A stretch of 64,000 nt of DNA from Ischnura elegans. Lineage: Eukaryota > Arthropoda > Insecta > Odonata > Coenagrionidae. The translations under genes and the position numbers were made by a program. The stretch lies in NCBI RefSeq assembly GCF_921293095.1, contig NC_060257.1, forward strand, positions 55,650,968 to 55,714,967. The letters run 5' to 3'. Positions 1 through 12,530 of the stretch are shown in pieces. How positions within the stretch are numbered: the stretch's first letter is position 1; every line of letters starts with the position of its first letter. Under the pieces are notes generated by a model that saw only the letters and a program-made list of their open reading frames with translations, did not search any database and was not told where the DNA came from.

Positions 1-403
1 TCGCGAATGATTATGCCTCAGGAATACCTCCAATTAAGGTTTTTATGTGTCGAAATACACAAACATCTCCTAACAGCTTTAATATCCATGATAATACGCT
101 GTTCAATCATTGTCTTTGATGCACCGGCTTACGGATAACATTGCAATGTAAAGCAATAATAAACAGAAAAATGAACGTAAATAAAATTAAAACTTTATCG
201 CCATCACAAATAATAAAAACAAAATCATTTCTACCTAATTACCCGGATTTCCGAAATGATAACTTCATCAACGAAACCTCGCTGGTCGGCCATGTTTGAG
301 ATTCTACGCGACCCACGCGTCGAAAGTTGAACATATTTCATCTCGGGAGACGCGAAGCTAGGCGAACGTACGCGATATCACGCGAAGAAATCCGGGCTTC
401 TGA
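1..403. other. AT-rich flank, no gene recognised
   Basis: The first 240 bases are AT-rich with no motif I recognise. From about 270 to 400 the sequence becomes richer in CG dinucleotides, with several ACGCG-type words, and runs into the mariner remnant. No coding signal is supported. Confidence 0.4.
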
Positions 404-771
404 TTGGCTGAAAATTTCGCTTTCGCGTCGGTTCGCCTGAAACGCGTTCATGAAAACGTACCTCGTATTGTTACGGAGTTTCCAGCGAAACGCTGTTTCG
501 CCACAATACCCATGCCACCGTACAGACCTTACTTGGCACCTTCAGACTTCTTCTTGTTCCCGAAGATACAGAGGGTACTCCAGGGTGACGTTTTCGGGAC
601 TTCATAAGCCGTCAAGGAAGCGACGACGAGTTGCTTGAAGGAGGCCCCGCTGGCGCCGGTGTCCCGACTTGGAAGGGGCCTACTTCGACGAATTTTTATC
701 GATTGTATCGATATCATCTATAAATATTTTTTCATGAACCTATAAAATTTATTTCTTGGACAGACCCCGTA
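404..771 (+). pseudogene. mariner-family transposase C-terminal remnant with 3' terminal repeat
   Basis: The reading frame at 404-607 contains the mariner-family hallmark PPYRPYLAPSDFFLFPKIQ, the region around the third catalytic acidic residue, where functional relatives usually read PPYSPDLAP. Here the aspartate position is tyrosine (PYLAPSD), so the key acidic residue appears lost. The frame stops soon after at 605; downstream bases look like decayed C-terminal sequence. At 749-771 the sequence TTGGACAGACCCCGTA resembles the outer end of mariner terminal repeats and is followed by the expected TA context. No matching 5' terminal repeat or N-terminal DNA-binding domain was found, so this is a 5'-truncated, inactive copy. 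Family identity is fairly secure; the exact left boundary (perhaps near 460) is not. Confidence 0.75.
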
Positions 772-789
772 GAATTGTATACACTTAGG

Positions 790-1239
790 CAGGGCTGGGC
801 AGAATGCAGGCCGAGGAATATAAAATACCACTCCAAATGCATTTGAAATGCAAAATACAAAATTCCTTTGTCATGGGTATCTGATAAACAAATTACAAAA
901 TAGTATTATAAATACCGTTTAAAATTGAAAAAAGTACATTTTTGTGGAAGCTAAGATATTTCTAAAAAATATAACCTGTAAATATAACCTAAAAATTTAA
1001 CCTTTTCACGTTAAGGATAGTTGCAAACATGAAGAAAATGATTCCAACGAAAAAAAAAGAAATCTCCGATGCATAATGTTACAGAAGTATTATCACAACT
1101 ACTTCAGAGGTATTTTACAAATGTATTTTTTATTTTAGCACGGGTAAAATACCAAAAACCTATTTTTGAAATAAAAAATGCAGGATACATTCAAATACGT
1201 ATTTTAAAATACTTGTATTTGAAATACTGCTCAGCCCTG
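790..1239. mobile_element. hAT-like non-autonomous element, 450 bp
   Basis: The element begins CAGGGCTGGGCAG and ends CTGCTCAGCCCTG, which are inverted copies with one mismatch over 13 bases. The flanks are CACTTAGG (782-789) and CATTTAGG (1240-1247), an 8-bp target-site duplication with one mismatch. Terminal CAGGG and an 8-bp duplication are the signature of the hAT superfamily. The interior is AT-rich, with repeated AAATAC-type words characteristic of many insect hAT MITEs, and has no transposase. A short reading frame inside (1069-1266) is not a gene. Confidence 0.8.
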
Positions 1240-1354
1240 CATTTAGGAATCGCGAATACAAAATAATCGCTACTCAGTTCTTGATACTATTATGTACTGG
1301 GATCAATTGTATTAGATATCGGAAATAAACCTCTCAGCCCACCTCCATCGAGAG

Positions 1355-1669
1355 CAGTGGCGCAGCGAGGGGGGAGGGTTTGGGGGATAAACCCCCCCCC
1401 CCCCCCCCCCAGAGCTCAGAGAATTTGTTGAGTTTACTCCATTTTACCTAATTGGATTGATACTATTACTAATAGAATAGTGTAAGGATTAATAAAATAT
1501 CCCTCAGAAAGCCGTAAAACTCACTATTTTGAACCATATATCATTAAAAATCCGCAATTTATTAATCTCGCACCTACCGCTTATCCTGGTGGGTAAACTA
1601 TACCCCAACGCACCCCGGTGTTATTGCACCTAAACCCCTCTCCAGCCTTAATTCCTAGCTGCGCCCCTG
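1355..1669 (-). mobile_element. hAT MITE family M1, copy 1
   Basis: This 315-bp element starts CAGTGGCGCAGCGA and ends TAGCTGCGCCCCTG, giving imperfect 14-bp terminal inverted repeats of hAT type. It is bounded by a perfect 8-bp target-site duplication, ATCGAGAG, at 1347-1354 and 1670-1677. A long C tract lies near the left end. No coding capacity. Four other copies occur at 3162, 29417, 30208 and 43213. Strand is given relative to the copy at 3162. Confidence 0.92.
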
Positions 1670-3161
1670 ATCGAGAGGGAGTGATGCGTCCTCTTAAATA
1701 GGGACAGAGGGGGGTCATGGTGTGTTGGGGAGCCCCATTCGACCGAGCCCCATTCGACAGAGCCCCATTCTCTTTTTTTATTTCTCCGCGGAACAGGGGG
1801 CGTAGACCGCTCGCGCTCCTCTTATTTGGCGAACACAATGGCTTCCTTCTCTAATTTTCCCTCGCGCGCCTGCCCCGGGCGTCCTTCGACTTCTTCAATC
1901 TCTTATCTTATCTTCCCACGGAGCTCTATCCTTCACCCCTTAACCCACTCCAATCCCCTCGGGCGGCGTGAGAGAGAGAGGAGGATAGCTCCGAAAGTGA
2001 GAGGCCGATATCACGAAGCGTTCGCTAGCTTTCAGCGTTCACCTGAGTAAGAGCTAAGTTAGTTAAAAAGCGCCCGCCTAACTCCCGTAGCATGTTTTTA
2101 TTGAACTGCGCTAGTTTCGTAGAATTAGTGGGTAACATTGGTTTACGCATTTTGCGTAACTGGTAATGCTTTTCAATTCAAACCATGGGTTACGGGATCA
2201 GTGTTGTCAGTAAATTTATTCCCAGTAAGCAATAAGATATTCGAGATAATATTTTCATTAGCACATTGCCTTCAAATCAAATGGAATTTTAAATGAACTA
2301 AAGTTCCCTATTGCTAAATCAATGTGAAAATATTTGAAAATTTCCGATCATCTTACCTATATGTGGTCTTGTTTATAATTTATACAAAAATTAATGATAA
2401 AATATCATGTTGATAAACAAGATTCATTTCGAGATATTAAAATAAAAATCTGGCAAAAAAAGAAATTCAATTAAAAAAAGTATTCAAAATTTTTTTTACG
2501 AAAAAAATATTTTCATCTACCCTGAAATGTAAGGGTAATTTAAGTGTTAAGTTAATATAAGATTGGTGACGATTGCGATAGAGATATAACATCTGTGTAT
2601 TACTCTTAGGGAATGAATTCAGTGACTGAATATTAAATAGGACTGGAAATTCCGTCGGGCAATGGCCGACCGCGCGTTGCACCTTCTTGCAGACCTCTGA
2701 CATTTCTGCAACCACATTGAAGCCTTAGTTTGGGGTAATTTTTGTTTGGGACCGCTCCGCTAAAATTTTTTGCGAGTGTATTGCCCCACTGTGAGACGAC
2801 ATAATTCTCTCATGGATCTCTCCCGAGACCCAGGAAGTGAGCGATCAGCCGAGTGTGGTGGCGAGAACAAAGGGATAAGCTCATTACGTACTCCGCCGCG
2901 ACTGCGAAACTTGACTGCAGGCCGATCGTCGACGTTCTTGCGGAGACCATGAGACACAGCCGCTGAAATTTCTGCGGGGAGGAAAGAGGGAAATGGTTTT
3001 GCAAAAAGGTTCTTCTGGATACGAGATGCATTCAGAAAGTAAAAGTTTTTGAAAAATCGAGTTTTTGATCCCCATGCATCCATAAAAAGAAGAGGCGTAG
3101 AGGCAGTTAGAAACAATCTATAGAAATTTAGTTTTGACAATTTTTCCTAGGCTTTCAGATG
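1670..3161. other. intergenic: GC-rich patch, then AT-rich DNA
   Basis: At 1730-1772 a 15-base unit GAGCCCCATTCGACC is repeated three times in tandem, the last copy incomplete. From about 1800 to 2050 the sequence is GC-rich with a GAGAGAGAG run near 1970. From 2050 to 2650 it is AT-rich and featureless. From 2640 to 3160 it is moderately GC-rich. Several 60-126 codon frames overlap here on both strands, but none has a recognisable motif. Confidence 0.4.
1730..1772. repeat. three-copy 15-bp tandem repeat
   Basis: The unit GAGCCCCATTCGACC occurs at 1730 and 1745 and, truncated, at 1760. The second copy differs only at its last base. It sits at the edge of a GC-rich patch. Confidence 0.85.
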
Positions 3162-3452
3162 CAGGGGCGCAGCTAATACTTTAATAGGCTAGGGGGTTTT
3201 AGGTGCAACTAATACCTTGGGGTGTGGGGGTATTGCATACTCACCAGGGAAAGAGGGAGTTGCGGGGGCCCTCCTACAGAAAATTTTAAGATTAATGGTT
3301 CAAAATGACTAGTTTTACCACTTAATCAGAGAAATTTGATTAATCCTAACACTATTCTATAAGTAATACTAATCCATTAAGTAAAATGGATGAAACTTAA
3401 ACATTTCTATGAGCTCTAGCTCCCCCAAAACCCCCCCCTCGCTGCGCCACTG
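3162..3452 (+). mobile_element. hAT MITE family M1, copy 2
   Basis: The element begins CAGGGGCGCAGCTA and ends TCGCTGCGCCACTG. Flanking octamers TTCAGATG (3154-3161) and TTCAAATG (3453-3460) form a target-site duplication with one mismatch, suggesting an older insertion than copies 1, 3 and 5. Internal sequence matches the other copies, including the conserved block near GGTTCAAAATG. Confidence 0.9.
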
Positions 3453-4808
3453 TTCAAATGAATTTAGAGGGTTTTAACGTTTTTTTGTTTATGTTTGTGT
3501 TCAATTTATACTGTTTTTGATTTGAGTTTTACGTTGAATTTGATGTTTATTTGTAATAAAGAGGGATGAAAGGTTGCCTAGTAGTTGTGGGAGGAGAGGA
3601 GGATTGTTTTAAGAGAAGCTATGAAGAAGGAAGGAGACGAGGAAATAAAATTGTACATTTAAAGAAATAAAAATATTTTGAAAGGAAAAATTGTCTGATG
3701 TTACAGCGTCAACCAATAACTTTTGTAATATCTTGCATCGTTCACTCAAAAATATTTGTATAAATCTGTCAGTCGGTGCTTGGGAGTTGGTTTTTGTATA
3801 TGATCGAGCGACAACATCTCTGTATAGCCTGTTGGATTCATTTTCAAATTAATATGGTAACTCAAGATGTAAAACGTTGATAATTCCAAATTCCGTCGGG
3901 TTCAGAAAGTTTACGGGATTTTTAAAAATATTTATTTATTCGTCTACATTAATGTTCTCGCCTTCAAAATAGTCCCTTTTAGATATTCATTAGATAAAAT
4001 GTTCATTAACATTCTTTTCACCTTTTCCACGTTTTCATCGGTTTTTGATGTTTTGGGACGTACAAATTACGTCCAAGACTCTTCTAATTACACTTCATCG
4101 ACTGACATCCACTATAAAATATACCTTTCGTGCTAATTTGTCTGAGCATTGAATTCGAAAATTCTCATTTTTACTCTAGCTTTAATTTCAAGTACATACA
4201 TCTTAATTGCCCTAGATCATATTTTTATGGTGTACCATCCCTTCATTATATGTAGTGCATATACTTTAAACTATTGAGATACCTAAATAATCATAGTTAT
4301 TTCTGCTGTAGTAATTTTTACCTCGGAAATAACGATAAAAACTTAAGATTAATTTGCACTGAATGTCGTTTGTAGCGTAAAAATTAATTTTTACTGTCGT
4401 TCCGTAAGGTTATCGTCTTCTAGCGTACCGCTGTTGCGGGCGTTGCCCTTTTGAATGTGTGACTATTTTGAATTTTTATGGAGGGCCACCGGCCAAGAGC
4501 GATTTTCGCCTTTCTTGCCCCAAATTTTCACCTCGTAACGTCCTGCCAAATCCCAAATTCCTGCATACCCACGTTTTCTCCCTACTGTGAGACCTTTGCA
4601 AGTATGTCAATATTGCGTACCCTATGCCAACTTCACTCCCATTTTTGAAGTGCTCAAGCCATTGGATCTTCACCTTTCATCTTTCATTTCATGACCTATG
4701 GATTTGACGATAAACATTATTTTTGTCCACTAGTCGTTCTTTGACCTGAGTTTGTTCGTTTTCCCTCAGAACTCAATTTTTGACCCCATATTTGGTAGCT
4801 ATCTCTAA
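3453..4808. other. AT-rich stretch with no recognisable gene
   Basis: Mostly AT-rich DNA. Around 3540-3690 there is a purine-rich run containing several AATAAA-like words that could mimic a 3' untranslated region, but no coding exon leads into it. Around 4440-4680 a short frame on the minus strand lacks any motif. Confidence 0.35.
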
Positions 4809-5215
4809 TCATCATCAGTCAACAATCCTAAGATTGGTTTGACGCAGCTCTCCATTCCTCTCTCCTACCTTCTAGCCTTTTCATAGCTACGTATTTCTTC
4901 TCTTTTACATCCTTTATAACCTGTCCTATGTAACTCATTCGGGGCCGTCCCTTGCCCTTCTTCCCTTCCACTTGTCCTTCGACGATTGGTTTCGTCTGGT
5001 CATCATGCATCCCAATGTGACCAACTAAGTTGTCCAGTCTTCTTCTTAAGATTTTAGGTCTTTTCTTCCACTATTCTCATCACCTTCTCATTACTGAGTC
5101 GATCGGTCAATCCATTTCATCTTCATCATTCTTCGGTAGTAACTTTTACATTTCGAATGCTTCCACTCTTGACTTCTCTGCTGCTGCCAATGTCTATGTT
5201 TTAAATTATTTTCTG
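4809..5215 (-). pseudogene. non-LTR retrotransposon N2, 3'-end fragment
   Basis: On the minus strand the frame at 5010-4828 reads IVEGQVEGKKGKGRPRMSYI and continues to REEWRAASNQS. This is the conserved C-terminal tail seen in many arthropod endonuclease/reverse-transcriptase elements. Sequence up to about 5215 on the minus strand resembles the preceding segment (EKSRVEAFE-like), with frame breaks. The 3' end carries a TGATGATGAT-like tail next to 4809. Copies share this end at 10153, 17660 and 47765. It is a severely 5'-truncated dead copy. Confidence 0.8.
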
Positions 5216-5390
5216 GACTTCTCTTTAGTTTTTAAGTGGTTTGGTGGCCTAGTAAGTGGAGGACTGCGCTACTAATAGTCTTATCATAACGAAAATATAT
5301 CATGTAGTCGCAAAGTTTTGCACAGTGGTAGAGCCTCGTGAGCAACCCACTTAAAACCCTAAATGCCCCTGAGGTTACCGTACTCAGGGG

Positions 5391-5470
5391 TACAGTGGAA
5401 CCTCGTTTATTCGGAATTCAATTATCCGGCTCTCCAATTTATCCGGATGAATGTTCTGGACCAATATTCC
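5391..5470 (+). mobile_element. possible pogo/Tigger-like terminal end
   Basis: The sequence TACAGTGGAACCTCG, followed by several TTATCCGG words, resembles the terminal repeats of pogo/Tigger elements (Tc1/mariner superfamily), including a TA immediately before CAGTGG. No inverted partner was found within about 700 bases, although an isolated TTCATCCGG occurs near 5826. It may therefore be one surviving end, or a chance resemblance. Confidence 0.4.
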
Positions 5471-8273
5471 ACTTAAAGTACGTTATAAGATTACACTTCT
5501 CAGTGTCAAAATATGCAACAGCCGTAGAATTAATATTTACAATTACAGTGAAATTTGAAGTATGTTCAATAAATGCCTGAACTTTTGGTAAAAAAGCAAT
5601 TGCGCGATCGAGGAACGGTTTAACTCAGCAAATTGAAATTAAAACAAAGGAAGTCAGACAATTTATTTCTACACAAAAACGAAATACATTTCTTCTTTTT
5701 ATTTTAGTTATTGTGTAGTGAGTTGTGCTTATAAGCAGCCATATATGGCTGATATCGTGATAAAGAAATGGTTTTGTTTTTCTTCTACAGTGCTGTTCTT
5801 GTATAAATATTCCTATTTCTTCCGGTTCATCCGGATTTGCATAAAATACTCTTGTTAACCGTGATCTCTAGCAAAACGATGCAAACATTTTAATTAAACC
5901 AGATAAATATTCCTCAAGAATGGAACGCATATTTTTTCTGTAGGATTTTAAGTTTACGAATTACAAAGAATATGAAATTTTCAATTGAAAATCATAATTC
6001 AATCGGATTCACACAACCTTTTAATGTAAAATTATCATAGAACTAACAGAGAAATTCAGCATTTATTGGAAAAACATAAACCGTAAGAGGTGATATTATT
6101 TGGCGCGTATATGTGGGATTCCGATTCGAATCCTGGCAAACAGTTTCTTCACTATGGAATTTCTTAATTTTTTAAAACTTGTTGGTTGTTTCGTTAAGCA
6201 TTTATTATTGGTCGGCGTTAAGCATTTATTATTGGTTATTGGTCGGCGCTGTATTCCTACAGTTAGTCTTCATGAACATCTTATTATTCAAAGTGAAGAT
6301 TAAATTTCGGAACTTTGTTGACCGAAGTGTCTCAAGTTTCATTCCAGATAAAGACTTGAGAGGAAAAAGTCTGGTTGCGGTGTCATTTCGAAAACAATCC
6401 AGAACATCCGAGAAAAACCTCTGTGGCCCAGGAAAAATATCAAGTCCATCTGCTCTGAATCGTGGAATTCCCACGCCCGTAGTCTAAACTCGCATTTCGA
6501 AACCTAATTCGGTTTTTTTACACTTATGAAAACTATTTTGGAAAGAATTCATTTTTTAGCAGTTGATGTAAATATCACCGTAATTTTTGGGATTTGTTGT
6601 TTATTTTTTGAGCTAGATACCACACAAAATGACATTGTTTTCATTTTTGGCCTGTGCTATCAGGTATCTACTTTCGCAGTTGCTGTCTTGGTTGAATTAT
6701 TGTCATTACATTTTTAAGTACAGACTCGCTTTGCTCGCTGTCAGTCAGTATTTTTCACTAAATAAAATTGTTTTTAACACTATCTTAACAAGAAAACTAC
6801 ACACACTGGCAAGGTCAAACCGTTACCAACGAGTCATTAGGCGCTATTACAGTAAATATGGTGATTATAGTCAATAGTGTATTTCCATGGCGAGGCTATG
6901 TGTCCGCACCTGGGCACATACCCTCATTCTTTCCTCGCCTCAGATTGCATCTCCAAAGCGTGACCTTCCCTCATCAATCTAAATGTAAAATTCCGGGGCT
7001 CGTCTTCCCCCGTCACTTCACTCGATGTTATCCCATTAACCCCGCCCAATCCTTTTCCCCCTCTGTCCTTTGGCGGCCCTCCTCAACTACCTCCCTCCTC
7101 AGCTCCTCGCCCACCTTCCCCCACGACCTGCAGCTTTCCCTCGGCGCTTCCAGCCTTCCAGTCGTTGCCGAGACTTCGGGCGCGTAACACACGAAGTTAT
7201 TCGATATCTTTGCCGTGAAATCCTTTCGGGAACCATCGGGAATTCCGTAGCAGCTGTCGTGTAATTCGGAGACTTCAACGCCCGTTCGACGGAGTCGTTA
7301 AAACCCGGAGACTTCAACGCCTGTTTATCGCTCCTGCTGGTCCAGCAAAAGGAGTTTGCTCCTCATCTCGTCCCAGCCGGAGCTACCCTACCGATCTGCC
7401 GCAGCAGTGAAAGGCATCTGTACCTGGTCGGCACCGCCCGCGACGCTTACATCTTTTTCCCCGGCCGGAAGACGCCCGTTTGGGGCGAACGTGATCTAGT
7501 ATAAGAGGTAGGAATATGTCTTGTCGTGCATCAGGGAATCATTGGTCGGTCTTTTTCACGATCTATCGATTTTCCTGAAGTGATTTTCCTCCCCTCAATT
7601 GTTCGACTGCTGCAAATTGTTTTACCTGGTGTCCGTTGGAGACGAGCACTAGAGTTTCGCAACGGTTCAAGTGGAGATTTCAACGATCGTAGGAAAAATG
7701 TGAGAAGTAAACAGTGCACTGATTTTTAGGCATTACTGTGATTTCATCTCGAGGGGCCTGGAACAAACGTAACACTGTAGTCCCACATTAATGAGTACTA
7801 GTATGAGCGAAACCAGGCATCTATTTTGTGGGAGGAACTTCAAAATACTGTTAGTGTGCAATTTATTCACTCCTAACCATTTCCACGCTGATGTGGATCT
7901 AGGGAGTTTCCAGGGTGGTACACTGGGTCACAGTGTTTATTATAACCTACGTTTCTACAGTAATCGACTATCATCTTCATGGAAGAGGTGACACACCAAA
8001 GACACAGCTCTGAAGACGAAGTTCCATCATGTTTTAAAATCGGCCTCAGTAAACTTTGCGAACCGATGTACCACTCAAGAAGGTCTTAACTCACTCGGCA
8101 GTTTTTACTCCCTTGAGCCATATGAGCGATCGGAACTTAAACTCAGCAAAAAAATTATCTCTAGGCTTTGGGAAAATTCCTCTCACCCCCATTAATCTGC
8201 CCCTGGTATTTGCATGCCAATGGTATCACCATGGTAGATAAAACTTCCTGATAGTTATTTAGGCAGTGGCGAA
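5471..8273. other. no recognised gene; AT-rich DNA, then a GC-rich island at 6.9-7.7 kb
   Basis: From 5470 to 6860 the DNA is AT-rich and holds only a small local repeat. From about 6890 to 7700 it is GC-rich, pyrimidine-rich in its first half, with many overlapping frames of 60-109 codons and no recognisable domain. GGAGACTTCAACGCC occurs twice (about 7269 and 7305). The island could be a promoter region or an untranslated exon, but I see no decisive signal. From 7730 to 8273 nothing stands out. Confidence 0.35.
6192..6250. repeat. local tandem duplication, about 25-bp unit
   Basis: The unit CGTTAAGCATTTATTATTGG occurs twice in tandem, followed by a TCGGCG word each time. The second copy carries a short internal duplication (TTATTGG). 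It looks like simple replication slippage. Confidence 0.7.
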
Positions 8274-8573
8274 TTTTTTTTGGGGGGGGGGGGTCACATG
8301 GGTCATGATCCCCTGAAATTTTATAAAATTTTAAAAATTTTTGTAAGTTTAATAGTTTTTGTATTCTTGTAAAGGAGTAAAGCGAGTGTGCATGCAAATT
8401 CATGGCTACAAGTGACAAACGTGATAGAATAAAAATTAAATTTTAGGCTCAAAAATGCGCAAAATATGTGTATTTTAAAAATTTACACGGAGAACGCTCC
8501 TCTCTCCCGGGGGGTTATTCCATACTCGCCGGACCCAGGTCTAGACCTCCCCAAATTTGATGCTGTATCCCTG
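8274..8573. mobile_element. probable hAT-like MITE, G-tract rich
   Basis: The segment begins CAGTGGCGAA followed by a long G tract, and ends near TATCCCTG. Ends and size (300 bp) fit the hAT MITE pattern seen elsewhere. Flanking octamers TATTTAGG and GCTGTAGG agree at only five of eight positions, so the target-site duplication is weak and the right boundary is tentative. Confidence 0.5.
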
Positions 8574-10152
8574 GCTGTAGGAAATAGTTAGAGGGATCGT
8601 TTCTTCTTCAAGGTTTTTTTTACTGATTCGCAGTGCGTTTGTTCCTCCTCGTATCTTCATGTTCCAGGAAACTTTTTCAATGCCTTTACAATTCGCTCCA
8701 CGTTTAAATTTTGAAACGTGATTTCTTTTTCCAGTGAAGGCTTTGCATTTGATATGATATTTTTAGAATTCGGACATAAATTCCCAGTTTATTATGCTGT
8801 TTGCCAATGACTGCAGGTCACGTTGACGCCCTCATATTTTATTTTGGCGTCCCTTCTTTGTAAGTTTTATTTTTATCGTGGATATAATTTCATGCACGAC
8901 TTCTCTTTGCCGAATTTTCATCGCATTACGAATCGTTTTCCGAGTAACTACATTCATATACACAGAAATGCTATCTTTATTAAGAAGTTTTAACCGCTAC
9001 ATAGAGTGAGTATTTTATGCTGCATTAATGTGGTTCAAGAATGTCATGACCCCTACTATTGTCTCCACTTTGAATGCAGAGTGCCCTTGAGGAAAATGTT
9101 ACTTGTCATGGAAGAGAAATATCTCAGCGCTCAATGACACGTGGCTCATCAGAATATATGGGATGGACTAAATGAATTGCAGGAGAGGCTTTTACTCGGA
9201 ATGAAATTCAAATTTCAGTATCTTACTCATGATATTAGTTTAGCCTATATTTATTTGGAATTACTGCCAGGACTTTGTCAGGGAAAAGCTTTAAATTCAT
9301 TATGGAATCAGTAGTGAGAAAGTACTATATCACTAAATTCATTTTTTAATACTTTTAAATGCTGCAGCAAGACCACAGGCAATAGGAAAAATTACATTTA
9401 CTCAAAGATTTTTTTCCGAAAAATAGTAACATATCATTCTGCTTTGAAAAATATCATCTTTTGTATGAGTCGCTAGGGCATGTATTCATGCTGTTCATTT
9501 TGTCTACGTAGCTTCAACGACTCAGTTCATCTGCTTTATCCGGTAATCTTCTTGTAGAAAAAAACGATGACACCATTTGTATTTAACAGAAAATTTGTTG
9601 TAATGATTAAAAAATCGATTGAGGTTATAATTTTGAATTATATATCAGATCTTTACACTGAAAATGAGTTGAGACGGAATATTTGTCATATTTGCCATGT
9701 CAACGTGTAATGCGTCAGTTTTTTATTGCAATTTGTGACAGAAACGTTTGATTTTGCCGGGTAGGAATAGCATGCTTACCTATGCCTGACATTGGCGTTG
9801 CGTAATGAGGTTTAAGGTCCTCGCCCATTTGATACACCGGTAACCAATCTCTTTGCCCGTTGTCATTGGGGTATGTGTTACTTCATGTGGATCAAGGACG
9901 CGTCGCTTTTTTATTTTCATGCCGCATCGGTCGTCATCAAAGAGGCAGAGAAATGGTCCCGCCCAGATTAATTGCGGCCACCTTTCGCTTTGTCTCTCTT
10001 AACGTCGTCAAACGATCGTGAAGTCACCTTTATCTAGCGACATGTATTGTTTTCCACAAATAAAAATGCCTTTTAAGTTTAATAAAACATTATATTTGTC
10101 CTTGGTAATGAGTTCTTTCCATGAATGAGGTACCAATTCTTTATTTTTTGAA
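8574..10152. other. AT-rich stretch, nothing recognised
   Basis: No coding signal, terminal repeat or RNA gene could be seen on either strand. Confidence 0.35.
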
Positions 10153-10400
10153 TTGTCATCATCACTGATCAACAATCCAAAGATTGTTATGACCAAGCTC
10201 TCCACTCAATTGCCCTATCATCTAATTAATTTACACTTACGTATTTATTCTCTTTCCCGTCCGTCTTTACATGTTCCAAATATTTTATTCACGGTATTCC
10301 TTTTCCATTCTTGTCATCTACTTGTCCATGGACGATTGTCTTCATCAGGTCATGTTGTCTCAAGATATGAGTTTCTTTTTTTCCTTTAATGTTGTTCCTT
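10153..10400 (-). pseudogene. non-LTR retrotransposon N2, heavily decayed 3' end
   Basis: The plus-strand sequence beginning ATCATCACTGATCAACAATC and the downstream words TACGTATTTATTCTCTTTC and CTTGTCCATGGACGATTGTC align by eye with the N2 3' end at 4809-5010. Many substitutions and small gaps remove any reading frame. It is an old copy of the same family in the same orientation. Confidence 0.65.
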
Positions 10401-12430
10401 TTGTTGTTTGAATAATTTTATGATTTCTGATGCCATGCGATGAAAAGAACCAGTTTTGCTAAAGAGCTGCATTTAAATTAAAAAATAATAATTTAAAGCA
10501 TGGGTAGGTTCCACTATTTTGTCGTTTCCAATTCGGTTCCTAGCATCGGTTCTTAGTACCTGGTCTAGGTTTTGGCTCTTAATCAAGTGATTCACTTTTG
10601 TTGCTTAAATATCAAAAAGCTATAAAATACTTTCGTTCGGTTATTGTGAGAAAGACCTAAAATAATAGTTCATGTTAATGTATACGTGATTTTCTCAATT
10701 GGAGAACTCTTTTTGAAGTACGTGTTGTAAATTACCATCAAGAAGAGTTTCCAAACTCCGCGTCGCTGCCGTAATGATAAATATGAATTTCACAGAGAGA
10801 TTAGCAATAATACGTGATGTTAACCGATAATTGTATTCGTGACGGGGTGATGCGGCAAGTGTATAACTTTTCAGTGATATTACTCGCAAGTTCAAGTACC
10901 TTATTGCAATTTTCGGGAATGAATGAATCGCTCTGCTTTCATCTCCGCGCTGTGGATATTTAAAAACATTGATATTAATGCGCCTTAAGTGGCAACATGA
11001 ATGAAGCTTCTTCGGCACTGACAGGGGACTCCTCTTTCTAGTCCCCTTGGTTATAACACTCGACATTGTTTGGGTGGCTGTATTTCATGTCCAAATATTT
11101 TAATTATCCACCTTGAAATCTTGAAAGGACCTTCCTCATACGGCGCGTAATAAAAAGACGTTGAGGAATTCTAAATTCAGCGCAATAAAGATGTTGTACA
11201 CTGTGTAGCCAAATAATGGGTATCTTACAAGTATCACGTGGGGAATTTTCTAGGCGCTAACCGTGAAAATTGTGTGGAATGATATTATAGGGTTGCGATT
11301 CGGATAACATATATTCACATGGCTAAAAGAAGCCTTTAATCTGTTTCTCTAGGCTCTAATGACGTGTTTTGGTGTTTGTATAGTTATCCTTCTGCAGCAA
11401 ATTTAATGAAAGATGCCGAAATTCATGCAAAAACTCGTTGAAAGATTTAATTGCCGTCGATAGGAATTTGGGGCGATCATATTTGCCCTTAATTGATGAC
11501 CTTGTATACGGTAAATTTGATCTCGTCTCAATTTGAAATCTCTCAATATGAGTCCCGTAGCAATTAAAGAATCACTAAATTACTTTTTATATGGTATACT
11601 ACCATCTTAATCTCTCCGTATTAGAGGCGAGTGAATATAACGGGTATTTGCTTAACCTTTTACGGGCTAAGAATAGAAATACTGTGCCAATGATTATAGT
11701 AAGGAGACTGTTAACAGCTTACTTAATATTTTAAGCCGATTTTACTTTTTGACTGTAAATTGCCGAAGCAGATTCATTGGTATAGAAGGCCTCCGTAATC
11801 TAATGTCGACGCTTTTACGTAACTAGGTAATTTTTCTTGGCTACACATAAGGGTTATAGTCACTATTTGTTACATATTCGATGATGAAGTAATGTATTTT
11901 TATCGCATCTCAATGTAAGTTATAGTTAATTGTAGTAAAATTCTGTTCTCTCGATATCAGCGAGCCATAATGGCTATTTGGAGTTTTTGCGCGGAGCTAT
12001 GTAGGACTTTACCGCGGTGGAATGAAACAGAAAAAAATCGGCTCGTAATTTGTGCATAAATAGCTTCTGATGATGATGTCTTAAGTTGAAGTGCGAATAT
12101 TACTCGTTCATATTAATAATAACAAAATTAATTTTATCACCATTATTTTTATGCGTACAATCAGATATGAGTGGGTTATTTTCTCATCGTCGACTTATAT
12201 TATTTTCATTGCTCCTTCATTCATTCATTTGTACTCTTCCTAGATTTTGGGTAACTATACCATGGGTCGTATTATAACGAGCTAGCTTTGCATGTATTAT
12301 CAGCAAAAAAACGTTTTTGTAGCTATTTAGTAAATGGAACCCGAAGGTTCTCACCTTGTCCAAACATAATTAATATTTATACAAAAATTAAATTTGGGTC
12401 ATAAATATCAGTCTTTTCATTAAAATTATT
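10401..12430. other. AT-rich stretch, nothing recognised
   Basis: No gene or repeat with a known signature was found. A 123-codon minus-strand frame (11066-10695) has no recognisable motif and composition like its surroundings. Confidence 0.35.
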
Positions 12431-12454
12431 TTCCAGGGTTCATTTTTGGGAACT

Positions 12455-12530
12455 TGGTGGCCTAGTAGGTATAACCAAAAGAAGTATCGTGGGTTTAAAT
12501 ATTAGGTGAAGTCTTTTGACATCCCCAAAC
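12455..12530 (+). repeat. possible tRNA-derived SINE head
   Basis: TGGTGGCCTAGTAGG near 12458 resembles an RNA polymerase III A box, and GTGGGTTTAAATATTAGG near 12490 could be a decayed B box at suitable spacing. No tail shared with other copies was identified. Tentative. Confidence 0.3.

Noticed and set aside
1391..1410. Long C or G tracts at 1391, 8282, 19613, 29444 and 30243 as possible quadruplex or regulatory sites
   Set aside because: Each lies inside a MITE or MITE-like end, where G-tract expansion is a property of the repeat.
7266..7320. GGAGACTTCAACGCC repeated twice, resembling the GDFNA endonuclease motif
   Set aside because: Neighbouring codons do not continue endonuclease homology in any frame; treated as coincidence or a short local duplication.
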